A DNA stretch of 64,000 bases, taken from contig NZ_PJJL01000068.1 in the NCBI RefSeq assembly GCF_002929505.1, positions 62,001 through 126,000 on the forward strand, given 5' to 3'. Shown here in pieces: positions 51,208 to 60,082 of the stretch. Both the position numbers and the translations under genes were made by a program. Numbering within the stretch: the first letter of the stretch is position 1; the number at the start of each line of letters is the position of its first letter. A model generated the notes under the pieces. It made no database searches and was not told where the DNA came from. It was given only the letters and a program-made list of their open reading frames with translations. The stretch is from Cryobacterium sp. Y57. Lineage in GTDB: Bacteria > Actinomycetota > Actinomycetes > Actinomycetales > Microbacteriaceae.

Positions 51208-51939
51208 TCAACGCGCTGTCACGCTTGTCGGTGCTAGGTCGTACGTGTGCAGGCGCCCGCACATGCCAAAGCGTTCTGGGCCCGCAGGGGGCTTGGCGGT
51301 AAAAAGGGCGGCGTCGTACATGCTTCTACCGTCACCCGCAACGAGGGATTTCAAAACGCTTCCTGTTTGCAGGGCGGCCGCACACGCCCCCTGCTCCCAC
51401 GTATCGCGCCAGGCTGCGACGCGCGGCTGCACGAGCTGGGCCGCCCGCGCATAAAAGCGCTCGAGGGGCACGCAATCGCTCCGTTCGGCTGCGGCGCGCA
51501 GTTCGAGGAACCCGCGTACCCCGAGGTCACGGCGTGCGCTGGCCGACGCGGCGGTGTCATCGCCGGTACCGGGTGGGAGCGAGGCGGCGGCGCGATAGCG
51601 TTCCGGGTCACCGAGAATCTCGTCGGGGAAGGCCATCACCGCATCGCCCGCCTCGGGCAAGCCGGAGTTCTGCATGACGCAGAGCACCCGCAGACCGCCG
51701 CCATTGACGATGCGGTGGATTGTTCCGGGAGTGAACCACAGTACGGTCTCCGCTTCCATCGTTGTTTCGCGAAACCCGGAACGGTCGAGCGTCTGCACCA
51801 CGCCGCGGCCCGCAACTACGACGTACGCCTCCGTGGAGGCAGTGTGCACGTGGGGAGTTCCGCTCGCCAACCCGTCAGGAGACGCATCGTCGTAGACGGT
51901 AAGTCTGGTGATGCCGGTACCGCCGGGAAAAGAGTACAA
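51208..51939 (-). CDS. Cupin-domain protein (TTG start)
   Basis: Protein of 243 aa. The N-terminal half is a cupin barrel with metal-site pattern HVHTASTEAYVVVAGRG and FTPGTIHRIVNGGG (His in both halves). The C-terminal ~120 residues are of unknown fold. The best start is TTG at 51939, preceded by AAGGAGGAATCC, an ideal ribosome site; the ATG at 51966 lies upstream of that site and has none. It is divergent from the Gfo/Idh/MocA gene at 52022 with an operator-like site between. A sugar-binding or isomerase role is possible but not demonstrable. Confidence 0.75.
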   Translation of the reverse strand: MYSFPGGTGITRLTVYDDASPDGLASGTPHVHTASTEAYVVVAGRGVVQTLDRSGFRETTMEAETVLWFTPGTIHRIVNGGGLRVLCVMQNSGLPEAGDAVMAFPDEILGDPERYRAAASLPPGTGDDTAASASARRDLGVRGFLELRAAAERSDCVPLERFYARAAQLVQPRVAAWRDTWEQGACAAALQTGSVLKSLVAGDGRSMYDAALFTAKPPAGPERFGMCGRLHTYDLAPTSVTAR

Positions 51940-51976
51940 AGGATTCCTCCTTGAGTCTGAATGCATTCAATCTATC

Positions 51977-51990
51977 GGCAAACGCTTTCC
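51977..51990. promoter_or_regulatory. Operator-like site GGCAAACGCTTTCC (shared motif)
   Basis: Located in the 82-bp divergent region between the cupin gene and the Gfo/Idh/MocA gene. It matches the sites at 39902 and 63400 at 11 or more of 14 positions and resembles LacI/cre-type operators with central CG. Confidence 0.65.
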
Positions 51991-52021
51991 GCAAAGGACT
52001 TTTACTGCCAGACTGCGTTGA

Positions 52022-53173
52022 ATGATCCCCGGACATACATCCAGCGCACCCACCGCTCTTGCCATCGTGGGCGGCGGGTTTCGCACCCTCGCATTCTTGC
52101 GCGTGGCCCACGAGCTGCCCGATTATTTTCGCGTCTGCGGGGTGGTCGCGCGCCGCGCCGCCACAGCGCGTGCCATCAAAGCGGACTGGAACGTGCCTAC
52201 CTTCGGCACCATCGAAGAACTGCTGCGTAGCTGCTCCCCCGACTTCGTGATTGTCGCCGTGATGCCCCGCGATGCCCCCGATCTCATCACCGAACTCGCC
52301 CGCCGCCAAATTCCGGTGCTCACCGAGACTCCACCCGCGCCTGACATGCCTACACTCCTACCGCTGCTCGACCTCGTGCAGGCGGGAGCTCTCATACAAG
52401 TGGCCGAGCAGTATCATTTGGAGCCGCTGTTGACCAGCCAGATCGCGGTCGCCCGGTCAGGGAGTCTGGGAACCGTGGGTGAGGCAGCCGTTTCGGTCTG
52501 CCACGATTATCACGGCATGAGCGTGCTGCGACGGATGCTCGGAATCGGTTTCGAGAACGCCACGATCACGGCGCACGAGCGCTTTGCCCCGCTTGTGGCT
52601 GGCCCCACCAGGTCGGGCGACCCGCACGAGGAGCACCTGTTAAACGAAACCCACACGAGCGCGCGGCTCGATTTCGGCGACTGTCTGGGGTGCTACGACT
52701 TCAGCTCCGACCAGTATCGGTCGTGGATTCGCTCCCACAGCGTGCTGGTTCGCGGCGACCGTGGCGAACTGCGCGACGAACAGGTGCGCAGCCTGCATCC
52801 CGACGGCACGCCGCAGCACAGGTCGATCACGCGAGTGTCCGCGGGTGGTGCGGGCAACCACGAAGGCCTGTTTCTGCGCGGTCTGACTCTCGGCGACGAA
52901 TGGGTCTACCAGAACGAGTTCAGCCCGGCCCGGCTGGCAGACGACGAGCTCTCCATCGCTGCCCTACTCGCCGGCATGAGTGTTTTCGTGAACGGCGGCC
53001 CCGAGGTATATAGCCTCGCCGAAGCCGCGCAAGATCACTACCTTCAGCTCGCGATCAAGCGCGCCGTCGTCTCCGGGAAGACCGTGCGCACCGAAACTCA
53101 GCCCTGGGCGACTAGCGCGTTGGGCCGGTCGCCACAACGAGTTCGTCATACGATCCGTTCAGAACGTCCGTGA
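52022..53173 (+). CDS. Gfo/Idh/MocA-like protein with ETP instead of EKP motif
   Basis: Protein of 383 aa: ALAIVGGGFRTLAFLRVAHELPDYFRVCGVVARR at the N-terminus, DFVIVAVMPRDAP, then VLTETPPAPDM where EKP is expected. The lysine that normally acts in catalysis and cofactor contact is thus replaced by Thr. The C-terminal part has SVCHDYHGMSVLRRMLG. It may be a non-redox or altered-mechanism member. Its 3' end overlaps the convergent Gfo/Idh/MocA gene by 62 bp. It is controlled with the cupin gene by the site at 51977. Confidence 0.75.
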   Translation: MIPGHTSSAPTALAIVGGGFRTLAFLRVAHELPDYFRVCGVVARRAATARAIKADWNVPTFGTIEELLRSCSPDFVIVAVMPRDAPDLITELARRQIPVLTETPPAPDMPTLLPLLDLVQAGALIQVAEQYHLEPLLTSQIAVARSGSLGTVGEAAVSVCHDYHGMSVLRRMLGIGFENATITAHERFAPLVAGPTRSGDPHEEHLLNETHTSARLDFGDCLGCYDFSSDQYRSWIRSHSVLVRGDRGELRDEQVRSLHPDGTPQHRSITRVSAGGAGNHEGLFLRGLTLGDEWVYQNEFSPARLADDELSIAALLAGMSVFVNGGPEVYSLAEAAQDHYLQLAIKRAVVSGKTVRTETQPWATSALGRSPQRVRHTIRSERP

Positions 53174-54269
53174 AATCCACAGCGCGGCCCACCGTGGCCG
53201 AGACGTAGATGGCACGAACCAGTGCGAGAGCGGATGCCGCCTCCTGCACTCCGACGACCGGCTCAACACCACTTCTGATGGCAGTGACGACGTCGGCGTA
53301 CTGGCGCTGGTGAGCCGACTGCAGATCGTCGGCGCCACTGGTGTTTTCGGCGGACTCCCGCTCCCCTACCTCCTCGGCCGCCTGGTTCCCCCGCCCGGCC
53401 AGGCCATATGACGAACCGGATTCCGCGTCATCTCCGGCGGCGTGAAAATAGGAGAGGCGATCGTTGTCGAGGACGGCCGAACCTCGATCGCCATGCACCT
53501 GCAGCCTCGCGGTGAGTCCCGGGTAGGCGGCCGTGGTGCAGTGGATGACGGCAAGGGCACCGGATTCGAAACGCACGGTGGCCACAGCGGTATCTTCAAC
53601 CTCGATGCGTTCGTGCGCCGAGAGCGCGGTGTGGGCGTGCACCTCGACCGGCGTGCCGAGAAACCACAGCAGCAGGTCGACGGTGTGCACGCCCTGGTTC
53701 ATCACAGCACCACCACCATCCAGGTCCCAGGTTCCCCGCCAGTCCCCTGAATCGTAGTAATCCTGGGCGCGCCACCACGCCAGCGACGCCACCGCCGACG
53801 TGACTCGGCCGAACCGGCCGCTCACGATGGCGCGTGATACCGCGACGCTGCCGGCGTCGAACCGGTGCTGGCTGATCACGGAGGTGACCTGCCCGCGCAA
53901 CCGGGCAGCATCCGCCGCCCTCATCACGGCACGGGCACTGGCAAGGTCGACGTCAATCGGTTTCTCGATGATAACGTGCGCGCCGGCCTCGAGGGCTTGC
54001 ACGGCGAGCTCTGCATGCAACCCGCTGGGTGTGCAGATGGCCACGAGGTCGATCGTCTCGTGCACCAGGGCAGCAGCCAGATCGGTGTAGAGCTCTGGCC
54101 GCGGATATCCGTCGACCTGCGCCGAATCGGCGAGCGCGGTGCCCACCATTGACAGCGGATCGACGAGGACGACGAGTTCGAGGCCGGGATTGGCTGCGAT
54201 GACACTGGCGTGTTGTCGCCCAATGACTCCGCAGCCCACGATGGCCACGCGCAAAACCGACTCACTCAT
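53112..54269 (-). CDS. Gfo/Idh/MocA-family oxidoreductase
   Basis: Protein of 385 aa: LRVAIVGCGVIGRQHASVI (Rossmann), DLVAICTPSGLHAELAVQALEAGAHVIIEKPIDV (EKP), LDGGGAVMNQGVHTVDLLLWF (active-site region). Its start overlaps the stop of the TIM-barrel gene (4 bp). It is the last gene of the long minus-strand operon that begins with the importer at 63321. The 3' end overlaps the convergent gene by 62 bp. Confidence 0.88.
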   Translation of the reverse strand: MSESVLRVAIVGCGVIGRQHASVIAANPGLELVVLVDPLSMVGTALADSAQVDGYPRPELYTDLAAALVHETIDLVAICTPSGLHAELAVQALEAGAHVIIEKPIDVDLASARAVMRAADAARLRGQVTSVISQHRFDAGSVAVSRAIVSGRFGRVTSAVASLAWWRAQDYYDSGDWRGTWDLDGGGAVMNQGVHTVDLLLWFLGTPVEVHAHTALSAHERIEVEDTAVATVRFESGALAVIHCTTAAYPGLTARLQVHGDRGSAVLDNDRLSYFHAAGDDAESGSSYGLAGRGNQAAEEVGERESAENTSGADDLQSAHQRQYADVVTAIRSGVEPVVGVQEAASALALVRAIYVSATVGRAVDFTDVLNGSYDELVVATGPTR

Positions 54270-55111
54270 TTTGTACCCACCCCGGCTTCGAGCAGGATGC
54301 GATCGAAGGCCCGCCCGGCCACGCCGAACGCCACCGGTCCGGAGAATCCGCCGAGCTGGTGCGTGTCGGCCAGGTGGGGTTCGAGCGAGGCGAAACCGTC
54401 GAAACCGTCGTCCCGAAGCGCATTGATAGTCTGCTGAATCTCACCGTCACCCTTCCCGGCCGGGGTGACCTGCTGGTCGTTCATGCGGGCATCCTTCACC
54501 TGCAGATACTCCAGGTAGGGCCGCAGTTTGGCGTAGCCCTCGGTGAACGGCTTGACGCCCACCTGCACGAAGTTTGCAGCGTCCCAGGCGAGTCGGAGCG
54601 CCGGGGAGTTCACGCTCTGCACGATATCGAGAACGCGGTCGGGAATATCGCCGAAGATGTCCTTCTCGTTTTCGTGTAGGAGGATCACCCCGTTGTCTTC
54701 CGCCTCTTTTGCGAGAGCCCGCATACGCACCATCACGGCGTCGCGAATGGATTCGGGCGTGGTTCCCTGGGAACGATAGAAGGAGAAGATGCGAATATAG
54801 CGGGTGCCAAGTACGTGCGCGGCACGGATTGCACGTTTCAGCCGAGCAACCTCGACGGCCACTGGCTCGGTCACATCGACCTTACCAACGGGAGACGCGA
54901 TGGCTGAGACACCCATTCCACTCTCACGCAGAATCGTGTCGAGACGCGTCAGTTCAGCCTCGCTCAGGTCCACGATATTGATGCCCCAGGCGCTCCGCAC
55001 TTCGATATGGCGGGCTCCGAGCGCCTGCAGCACGGCGATCTGCACCACAGGGTCTGGGCTGATCTCATCGCCAAATCCGGAAAGAGTCCACTGCGTTGTC
55101 TCTGTAGTCAC
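54266..55111 (-). CDS. Sugar phosphate isomerase/epimerase-like TIM barrel
   Basis: Protein of 281 aa of the xylose-isomerase-like TIM barrel family: WTLSGFGDEISPDPVVQIAVLQALGARHIEVRSAWG, VILLHENEKDIFGD (Glu metal ligand), LRLAWDAANFVQ (Asp), YLQVKDARMN (His/Lys position) and GFASLEPHL (Glu). Metal ligands are consistent with an active enzyme. GTG at 55111 after GAGG is preferred to TTG at 55117. Such proteins next to Gfo/Idh/MocA genes isomerise keto sugars or cleave 3-keto glycosides; the actual reaction here is unknown. Confidence 0.82.
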   Translation of the reverse strand: MTTETTQWTLSGFGDEISPDPVVQIAVLQALGARHIEVRSAWGINIVDLSEAELTRLDTILRESGMGVSAIASPVGKVDVTEPVAVEVARLKRAIRAAHVLGTRYIRIFSFYRSQGTTPESIRDAVMVRMRALAKEAEDNGVILLHENEKDIFGDIPDRVLDIVQSVNSPALRLAWDAANFVQVGVKPFTEGYAKLRPYLEYLQVKDARMNDQQVTPAGKGDGEIQQTINALRDDGFDGFASLEPHLADTHQLGGFSGPVAFGVAGRAFDRILLEAGVGTK

Positions 55112-55215
55112 GATCAAGCCTCACTTACATGTTGGGTTGGGCGAAAAAACGGTAGCCGGACGCCGACCGAACGAATCACCAGCGATCTTCTCCGCGCTGC
55201 ATCATTCGCGGCTTC

Positions 55216-56370
55216 TCATCGATTCGTCGTCCAGGGCGCGCCGAGCTCGGCGAAGGTACGGTGCTCTCTCCCGGCCCGTGCCACCCACTGTTCAATGTCG
55301 CGCACCACGGCGTGGGCGTCACCCCCCTCGCCGGCCCAGACAACGGATGCCTCCGGCATCCGTATCGGATCCGACGCACGGCGCACCGCGTCGAGCACCA
55401 GGGTGAAGCCTTCCGTATCGGCGAAATCGCACACGAGCGCACCTGCGACGCCTTGCCGTTGCGCCACCAGATCATCGAGCAACTGCGTGCGGTCGTGCTC
55501 GGTGGTGGTCGGCTCTATGCGATCTTCGCGAAAGACCTGCACTAGGTCGAGGGTGTAGTAAAGCACGATGCGACCAGCCGTACCCTGCACCGTCACGAAG
55601 GGCTCGGACCGTTCGGCCGCGCAGAGAGTGAGCGCAAGAGTCACGGGCAGTCCCGACACAGTACGGATATGCACGACAGAGGTATCGTCAGCGTCGATGT
55701 CATTGGCTCGGTATTGGTCGAGGTCAATGGATGCCACTTGCCCGGCCCGAGTCGCCCCGGCGAGCGTGAGGGCGGTCGCCACCGCATGGGCCAGTGGGTT
55801 GGTCACGACCCCGTCGACGACCTCGACGCCGTCCAGCACGCGCTTACCGGCCCAGGCCGCTCGCCGCCAATAGTCCCGGGTTCGCACCCAGCATCCGCTC
55901 GCACTGACGCCCACGACATCGCCGATTTCGTCGGCCGCGATCCGCTCGCGGATAGCGGCTATCGCATGCGAGCCAAGGCTCTGGAAGCCAACCTGGCAGA
56001 GTCGGCCGGTAGAGCGAAGTAGCTCAGCGAGCGCGCTGAATTCCTCGAGGGAGCGCACGGGGGGCTTCTCAAGGAGTACGTCCACACCGGCGTGAAGGGC
56101 CAGCGCGGTGAGCTCAAAGTGGGTGTGGATGGGCGTGCAGATTACGACGACATCCACGCTGACCTTCGCCAGCAGGTCAGCGAGGGAAATAAATTCGCGC
56201 ACACTCGCATCAAGGGTGCCGGGGTGCGCCGGGCGCAGGTCAGCGACAGCGACCAGCACGGCCTCGCCCTTGCTCTGCAGGTGTTGGGCTCGAACCACGT
56301 GGGAGTGGCCATGGCCATGGATACCTACGATCGCCAGGCGCACGGGGTCTGGGCTGCCGGGCTCACTCAT
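55216..56370 (-). CDS. Gfo/Idh/MocA-family oxidoreductase
   Basis: Protein of 384 aa: VRLAIVGIHGHGHSHVVRAQHL at the N-terminus (a His-rich variant of GxGxxG), VVVICTPIHTHFELTALALHAGVDVLLEKPPVRS (EKP), LDGVEVVDGVVTNPLAHAVATALTLAG. The ATG at 56370 overlaps the DUF6807 gene by 8 bp. Member of the large Gfo/DUF6807/TIM operon. Confidence 0.85.
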   Translation of the reverse strand: MSEPGSPDPVRLAIVGIHGHGHSHVVRAQHLQSKGEAVLVAVADLRPAHPGTLDASVREFISLADLLAKVSVDVVVICTPIHTHFELTALALHAGVDVLLEKPPVRSLEEFSALAELLRSTGRLCQVGFQSLGSHAIAAIRERIAADEIGDVVGVSASGCWVRTRDYWRRAAWAGKRVLDGVEVVDGVVTNPLAHAVATALTLAGATRAGQVASIDLDQYRANDIDADDTSVVHIRTVSGLPVTLALTLCAAERSEPFVTVQGTAGRIVLYYTLDLVQVFREDRIEPTTTEHDRTQLLDDLVAQRQGVAGALVCDFADTEGFTLVLDAVRRASDPIRMPEASVVWAGEGGDAHAVVRDIEQWVARAGREHRTFAELGAPWTTNR

Positions 56371-57286
56371 GCGCGGCACTGTCCGCTGAGGCCAGCAACG
56401 CCGCGGCATCCGTTTCATCTTCGACCCATCGATCGAGTACGATGCCGCGCAGGCGCGTGGTCAGATCGCCACAGTGCTCGATCACCGTGCGCTCGGTTGG
56501 CGCGAGCATGGGGCCGCCCCCCACATATTCGGTGGCGCGCAGAAACCAGGGCCGATTTGTTGTTGCTGGCTGGCTCAACAGCAGGCCGACTCGCAGCCCG
56601 GCATCGCTCTGGTTGATTGCGAGCCAGGGCGACTCGGATTGGTGTGCTCGGTCTTCGCCAGCTCCGTCGATGCTCAGGATGTGGTTACGCTCGCGCGTGG
56701 GCAGTCGCCAGAAGATCCCGCCATAGCCGGCGCCGGGTCGACCGTTGGTGGCCGGTGAACCGAGGGAGACGGTGCGTTCCGTGGCCCGCAGGACACTGGT
56801 CCAGGTGAGGGCCCACGCTTCGCCACCCGGAAGGAGTTGCGTGTCGATCGTTCGCAATTCGGCGAGCAGGCGGCTTCCGCGTTCGTCACGCCAGAGTATT
56901 TCTTCGGTCAGCAGACCGCCGGTGGTTACGAGCGCGAGGCTCTCTTGCGTTCCGTGATTCGGGAGCAGAGTGGAACCGTGGTCGCGCACGAAAGTGCGTC
57001 CGCCCCAATACGATGTTCCGTCTACGTCGGGCACTGCCATGGAGACGCCGTAGTGGTGTCGATGATCGGCGGGGGCAGTCTCGGACATCAGTCGACCACG
57101 CAGGGTGCCGACGGGGTTCAGAAACGGGCGAGGCGAATCTTCCGGCGCCAACTCCGCGGCGGTTCGATATTCGGCGACGGGCCGGCCGAGGAGACTGAGG
57201 CAGTGCCCGCCAATCTCGGGCGACCAGCGGGGTGACTGTGCGGCGATTCCTGCACCGGCGGCATCCGTTGCCTGCGTGCTAGACAA
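56363..57286 (-). CDS. DUF6807 (PmoA-like) protein, second copy
   Basis: Protein of 307 aa with the same landmarks as the copy at 38863: RPFLNPVGTLRGRLMSETAPADHRHHYGVSMAVPDVDGTSYWGG and SPATNGRPGAGYGGIFWRLPTR. The start is a TTG at 57286 that overlaps the stop of the Gfo/Idh/MocA gene upstream by 8 bp; no other start occurs before the conserved part, and no strong ribosome site is seen, so coupling is likely. It lies between two Gfo/Idh/MocA genes. Confidence 0.78.
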   Translation of the reverse strand: MSSTQATDAAGAGIAAQSPRWSPEIGGHCLSLLGRPVAEYRTAAELAPEDSPRPFLNPVGTLRGRLMSETAPADHRHHYGVSMAVPDVDGTSYWGGRTFVRDHGSTLLPNHGTQESLALVTTGGLLTEEILWRDERGSRLLAELRTIDTQLLPGGEAWALTWTSVLRATERTVSLGSPATNGRPGAGYGGIFWRLPTRERNHILSIDGAGEDRAHQSESPWLAINQSDAGLRVGLLLSQPATTNRPWFLRATEYVGGGPMLAPTERTVIEHCGDLTTRLRGIVLDRWVEDETDAAALLASADSAAHE

Positions 57287-58622
57287 AGACGCGGCCGAAT
57301 TCGAGTTCGTGAATATTCACGGGCAGACCGGTTTCGAGGGACTGGTTGCCAGCGATTCCTACCGACACCGCACGTACTCCGTCGAGAAAACCGGCCGGAC
57401 GGTCGAGGGAGTCACTGGTCACGCGACCAAAGACATCGAAGAGCATCTGCTCGTCGCCACCACCGTGAGCGCCGGCTCCCGCGGAGATGGGCACGATGAC
57501 CGCTGATTCCCAGTGCCGCTGTACGGTGAGTGTTTCGGACGCCGGACGCACCTCGTCGTCACCGCTCGCGCCCGGCTGCGCACTCGGATCGAGGATCACG
57601 ACGCCGTTTGCGTCGATCAGTGCCGCGCCCCGCTCGACCACGTTCAGTTCGGCCCGCCCCTGGGTTCCATTGATGACAACCCGATAGCCCTCCCACGGGC
57701 TGTGGGCATTGAGCGAGTAACTCATGGTCGCCCCGGTGTCATAGTCGACCAAGAGGGCGAGGTTGTCTTCGATCGTGATCCCACTGTCGAACACGGAACG
57801 GTCGCGCAGGTAGCCATCTACGTGTTCAGCATCGAGGTAGAGCGCCTTGAGCCGCTCGTCGCGGGTCAGGTCGAGGGCGAACGGGTCGTGCTCGGCATGC
57901 CCGGTGCCGCGCTCGGGTGACGGAGCCAGTCCCCGGGCCGCGGCGTTGTCTGCCCCATAGAAGCGCAACCCACCGCTTGCGTAGACCCGGGTGGGGCTAG
58001 CTGCGATCCACCAATTCACGAGGTCGAAATGATGGCTCGCCTTATGAATAAGGAGTCCGCCCGACTTCGTTTTGTCTCGGTGCCAGCGACGGAAGTAGTC
58101 GGCACCGTGGACGGTGTCGAGCACCCATTCGAAATGCACCGAGGTGACCTCGCCGATCCGGTCGGATTTGATGACCTCCTTCAACGCGCTGTTGCGTGGG
58201 CTGTACCGGTAGTTGAACGTCGTCAGCACCTGCTTGCCGCTCTCGGCAAGCGCGGACTCGATAAGCCGAACCCCGGCCGCGTTGATCGTGATCGGTTTCT
58301 CCACGACGACGTCGACGCCGGCCAGCAGGCACCGTGAGACGATCTCCGCGTGGGTGAAGTCGGGCGACGTGACGATGACCCGGTCGAGTTTCTCGTGCGA
58401 GATCATCCGCTCGATCTCGTCGGCATCATATCGAGCGGGCAGCAGATGCCCCGCGGCACGCAGCCGTTTCTCGTAATAGTCGACGCGCACCGGGTTCGTG
58501 TCACTCCAGGCCATGAGCTGGCCAGCCTGGGCATGAGTGCCAGCAAGCGCGTCGATGTACATCTGGGCGCGGTGTCCGGTTCCGATGAGTCCGTATCGTT
58601 CCGTGCGTGCTGCGTGAGGCAT
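57279..58622 (-). CDS. Gfo/Idh/MocA-family oxidoreductase (long form)
   Basis: Protein of 447 aa, longer than the usual 350-390. N-terminus YGLIGTGHRAQMYIDALAG, then DRVIVTSPDFTHAEIVSRCLLAGVDVVVEKPITI (EKP), WHRDKTKSGGLLIHKASHHFDLVNWW (active-site His pair). The extra length is an insert around 240-290 (YGADNAAARGLAPSPERGTGHAEHDPFALDL) seen in the subfamily that acts on glycosides. ATG at 58622 after AGAAAGAAG. It follows the second binding protein gene by 43 bp. Confidence 0.87.
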   Translation of the reverse strand: MPHAARTERYGLIGTGHRAQMYIDALAGTHAQAGQLMAWSDTNPVRVDYYEKRLRAAGHLLPARYDADEIERMISHEKLDRVIVTSPDFTHAEIVSRCLLAGVDVVVEKPITINAAGVRLIESALAESGKQVLTTFNYRYSPRNSALKEVIKSDRIGEVTSVHFEWVLDTVHGADYFRRWHRDKTKSGGLLIHKASHHFDLVNWWIAASPTRVYASGGLRFYGADNAAARGLAPSPERGTGHAEHDPFALDLTRDERLKALYLDAEHVDGYLRDRSVFDSGITIEDNLALLVDYDTGATMSYSLNAHSPWEGYRVVINGTQGRAELNVVERGAALIDANGVVILDPSAQPGASGDDEVRPASETLTVQRHWESAVIVPISAGAGAHGGGDEQMLFDVFGRVTSDSLDRPAGFLDGVRAVSVGIAGNQSLETGLPVNIHELEFGRVFV

Positions 58623-58665
58623 GTGCTTCTTTCTAGGGTATTGAACGGGATTGGTCGAACCGGGA

Positions 58666-59985
58666 CTACCCTGCCGCGACTGCACTCTTGAGAGCTGCGA
58701 CGAAGCCTTCTGCCGCCTGGGCGGGGGTGGCCTGCCCGAACAGCACCTGCTCGGTGAATGGCGATAGCAATCCCTCCATGGCGCTGGCTCCGGCGGGAGT
58801 CACGGGCTCGACCTCACCGATGCCGTCGGCGAGGTCGTCGAGGAACTCCACCACGGAGACGTCGTTCGGGGAAAGTTTCGGCTTGATATGTTCCCGAATC
58901 TTCTCGTTGGCCGGAACCCCTCGTTCGGTGAGCATGATGTCCCCCGCAGTTTCGCTGTTGGCGAGGAAATCAAGAAAGAGCGCAGCCTCGGCGGGATGTT
59001 CGGTGCGGCTCGACACCGACCAGAACATGCTCGTCTTGTAGTACGCGGAACCGTCGGCGCCGCCATCCGGCGTGGGTACGCGCATGATCCGCAACGGCGC
59101 GCCGCTCGAATCCGCGAGAGCGGTCAGTTGACTATTCCACCAGGTCGCCATGCCTGCCCGATTCGTCGCCGTCATGGATTCGGCCTGACCCGCACTGAGT
59201 TTTTCTACAACGGTTGAGGCCGGAGGCATGACGCCGTCGTCGACCATAGCGAGCATATACTCGAACCAATCCTTCACGGTTTCCGTTTCGATCGACACCT
59301 CGCCGTCAGTGTAGAGCGCGTCACCGGCCTGGCGTGCCCACGTGCGCAAGCTTCCGTCCTCGAAGCCCCAGGTCTGCACCCCGAAAGAATCGCCACCTCC
59401 ACCGGCCGAGAGCTGAGCTCCGAGCGTTGTGAAGTCTTCCCAGGTCCAATCTCGGTCGTCGGGCAGAGCAACTCCGGCCTGTTCGAACAGGTCAGGATTG
59501 ACCACGATAGCCTGACTGTTGAGCGCCGTCGGGATGCCGTAGCGCCCACCATCGATCTCCCCGGTGGCAAGGGCCGACTCCGGAAAGTCCGACAGGTCGA
59601 TCGCGTCGCCCGTGCCATTCAAGTCGAGAAGAGCGCCGCGCTCCCCGTACGTCGCGATGTACTTCTCGTCCATTTGCATAATGTCCGGCGTGTCGTTCGC
59701 AGCTGTAGCGGTAGCGAGCTTGTCCCAATAGCCAACCCAGTCGCTGAACTGCCCCTCGATGGTGATGTTGGGGTTTTCCTTTTCAAAGGCCGCGATCACC
59801 TCATTTGTCGCCGCGGTGCGCAGGTCATTGCCCCACCAGGTGAAGGTGAGTGTGACGGGCTCATCCGACAGCGTCGCTGCGTCAGTCCCTCCTCCGCTTC
59901 TGACGCACGCCGTCAGCATCAGGGCAGTTGTGGCGGCGAGGGCGATAAAGACCATGGTATTTCTGGTCGATCGGGTGACTCTCAA
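58666..59985 (-). CDS. ABC transporter substrate-binding lipoprotein, copy 2 (TTG start)
   Basis: Protein of 439 aa. The start is TTG at 59985, after GAAGGGATTTACC, which aligns with the ribosome site and start of the paralogue next door (GAAAGGATTCACC-ATG); the open frame runs to 60027. Signal peptide and lipobox LTAC (Cys near residue 27). Fold marks: PVTLTFTWWGNDLRTAATNEVIAAFEKENPNITI, DTPDIMQMDEKYIATYGERGALLDL, WTWEDFTTLGAQL. It is clearly homologous along its whole length to the binding protein at 60083, so a tandem duplication with possible change of ligand. Confidence 0.88.
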   Translation of the reverse strand: MRVTRSTRNTMVFIALAATTALMLTACVRSGGGTDAATLSDEPVTLTFTWWGNDLRTAATNEVIAAFEKENPNITIEGQFSDWVGYWDKLATATAANDTPDIMQMDEKYIATYGERGALLDLNGTGDAIDLSDFPESALATGEIDGGRYGIPTALNSQAIVVNPDLFEQAGVALPDDRDWTWEDFTTLGAQLSAGGGGDSFGVQTWGFEDGSLRTWARQAGDALYTDGEVSIETETVKDWFEYMLAMVDDGVMPPASTVVEKLSAGQAESMTATNRAGMATWWNSQLTALADSSGAPLRIMRVPTPDGGADGSAYYKTSMFWSVSSRTEHPAEAALFLDFLANSETAGDIMLTERGVPANEKIREHIKPKLSPNDVSVVEFLDDLADGIGEVEPVTPAGASAMEGLLSPFTEQVLFGQATPAQAAEGFVAALKSAVAAG

Positions 59986-60082
59986 GGTAAATCCCTTCGT
60001 TGCGATTCGGGGGAACGACCGTCCCATGGTGTAAGGCGGTTGCCGTACGGTCGGTCCGAGCTGTGCGGACCTACGGTACGGA

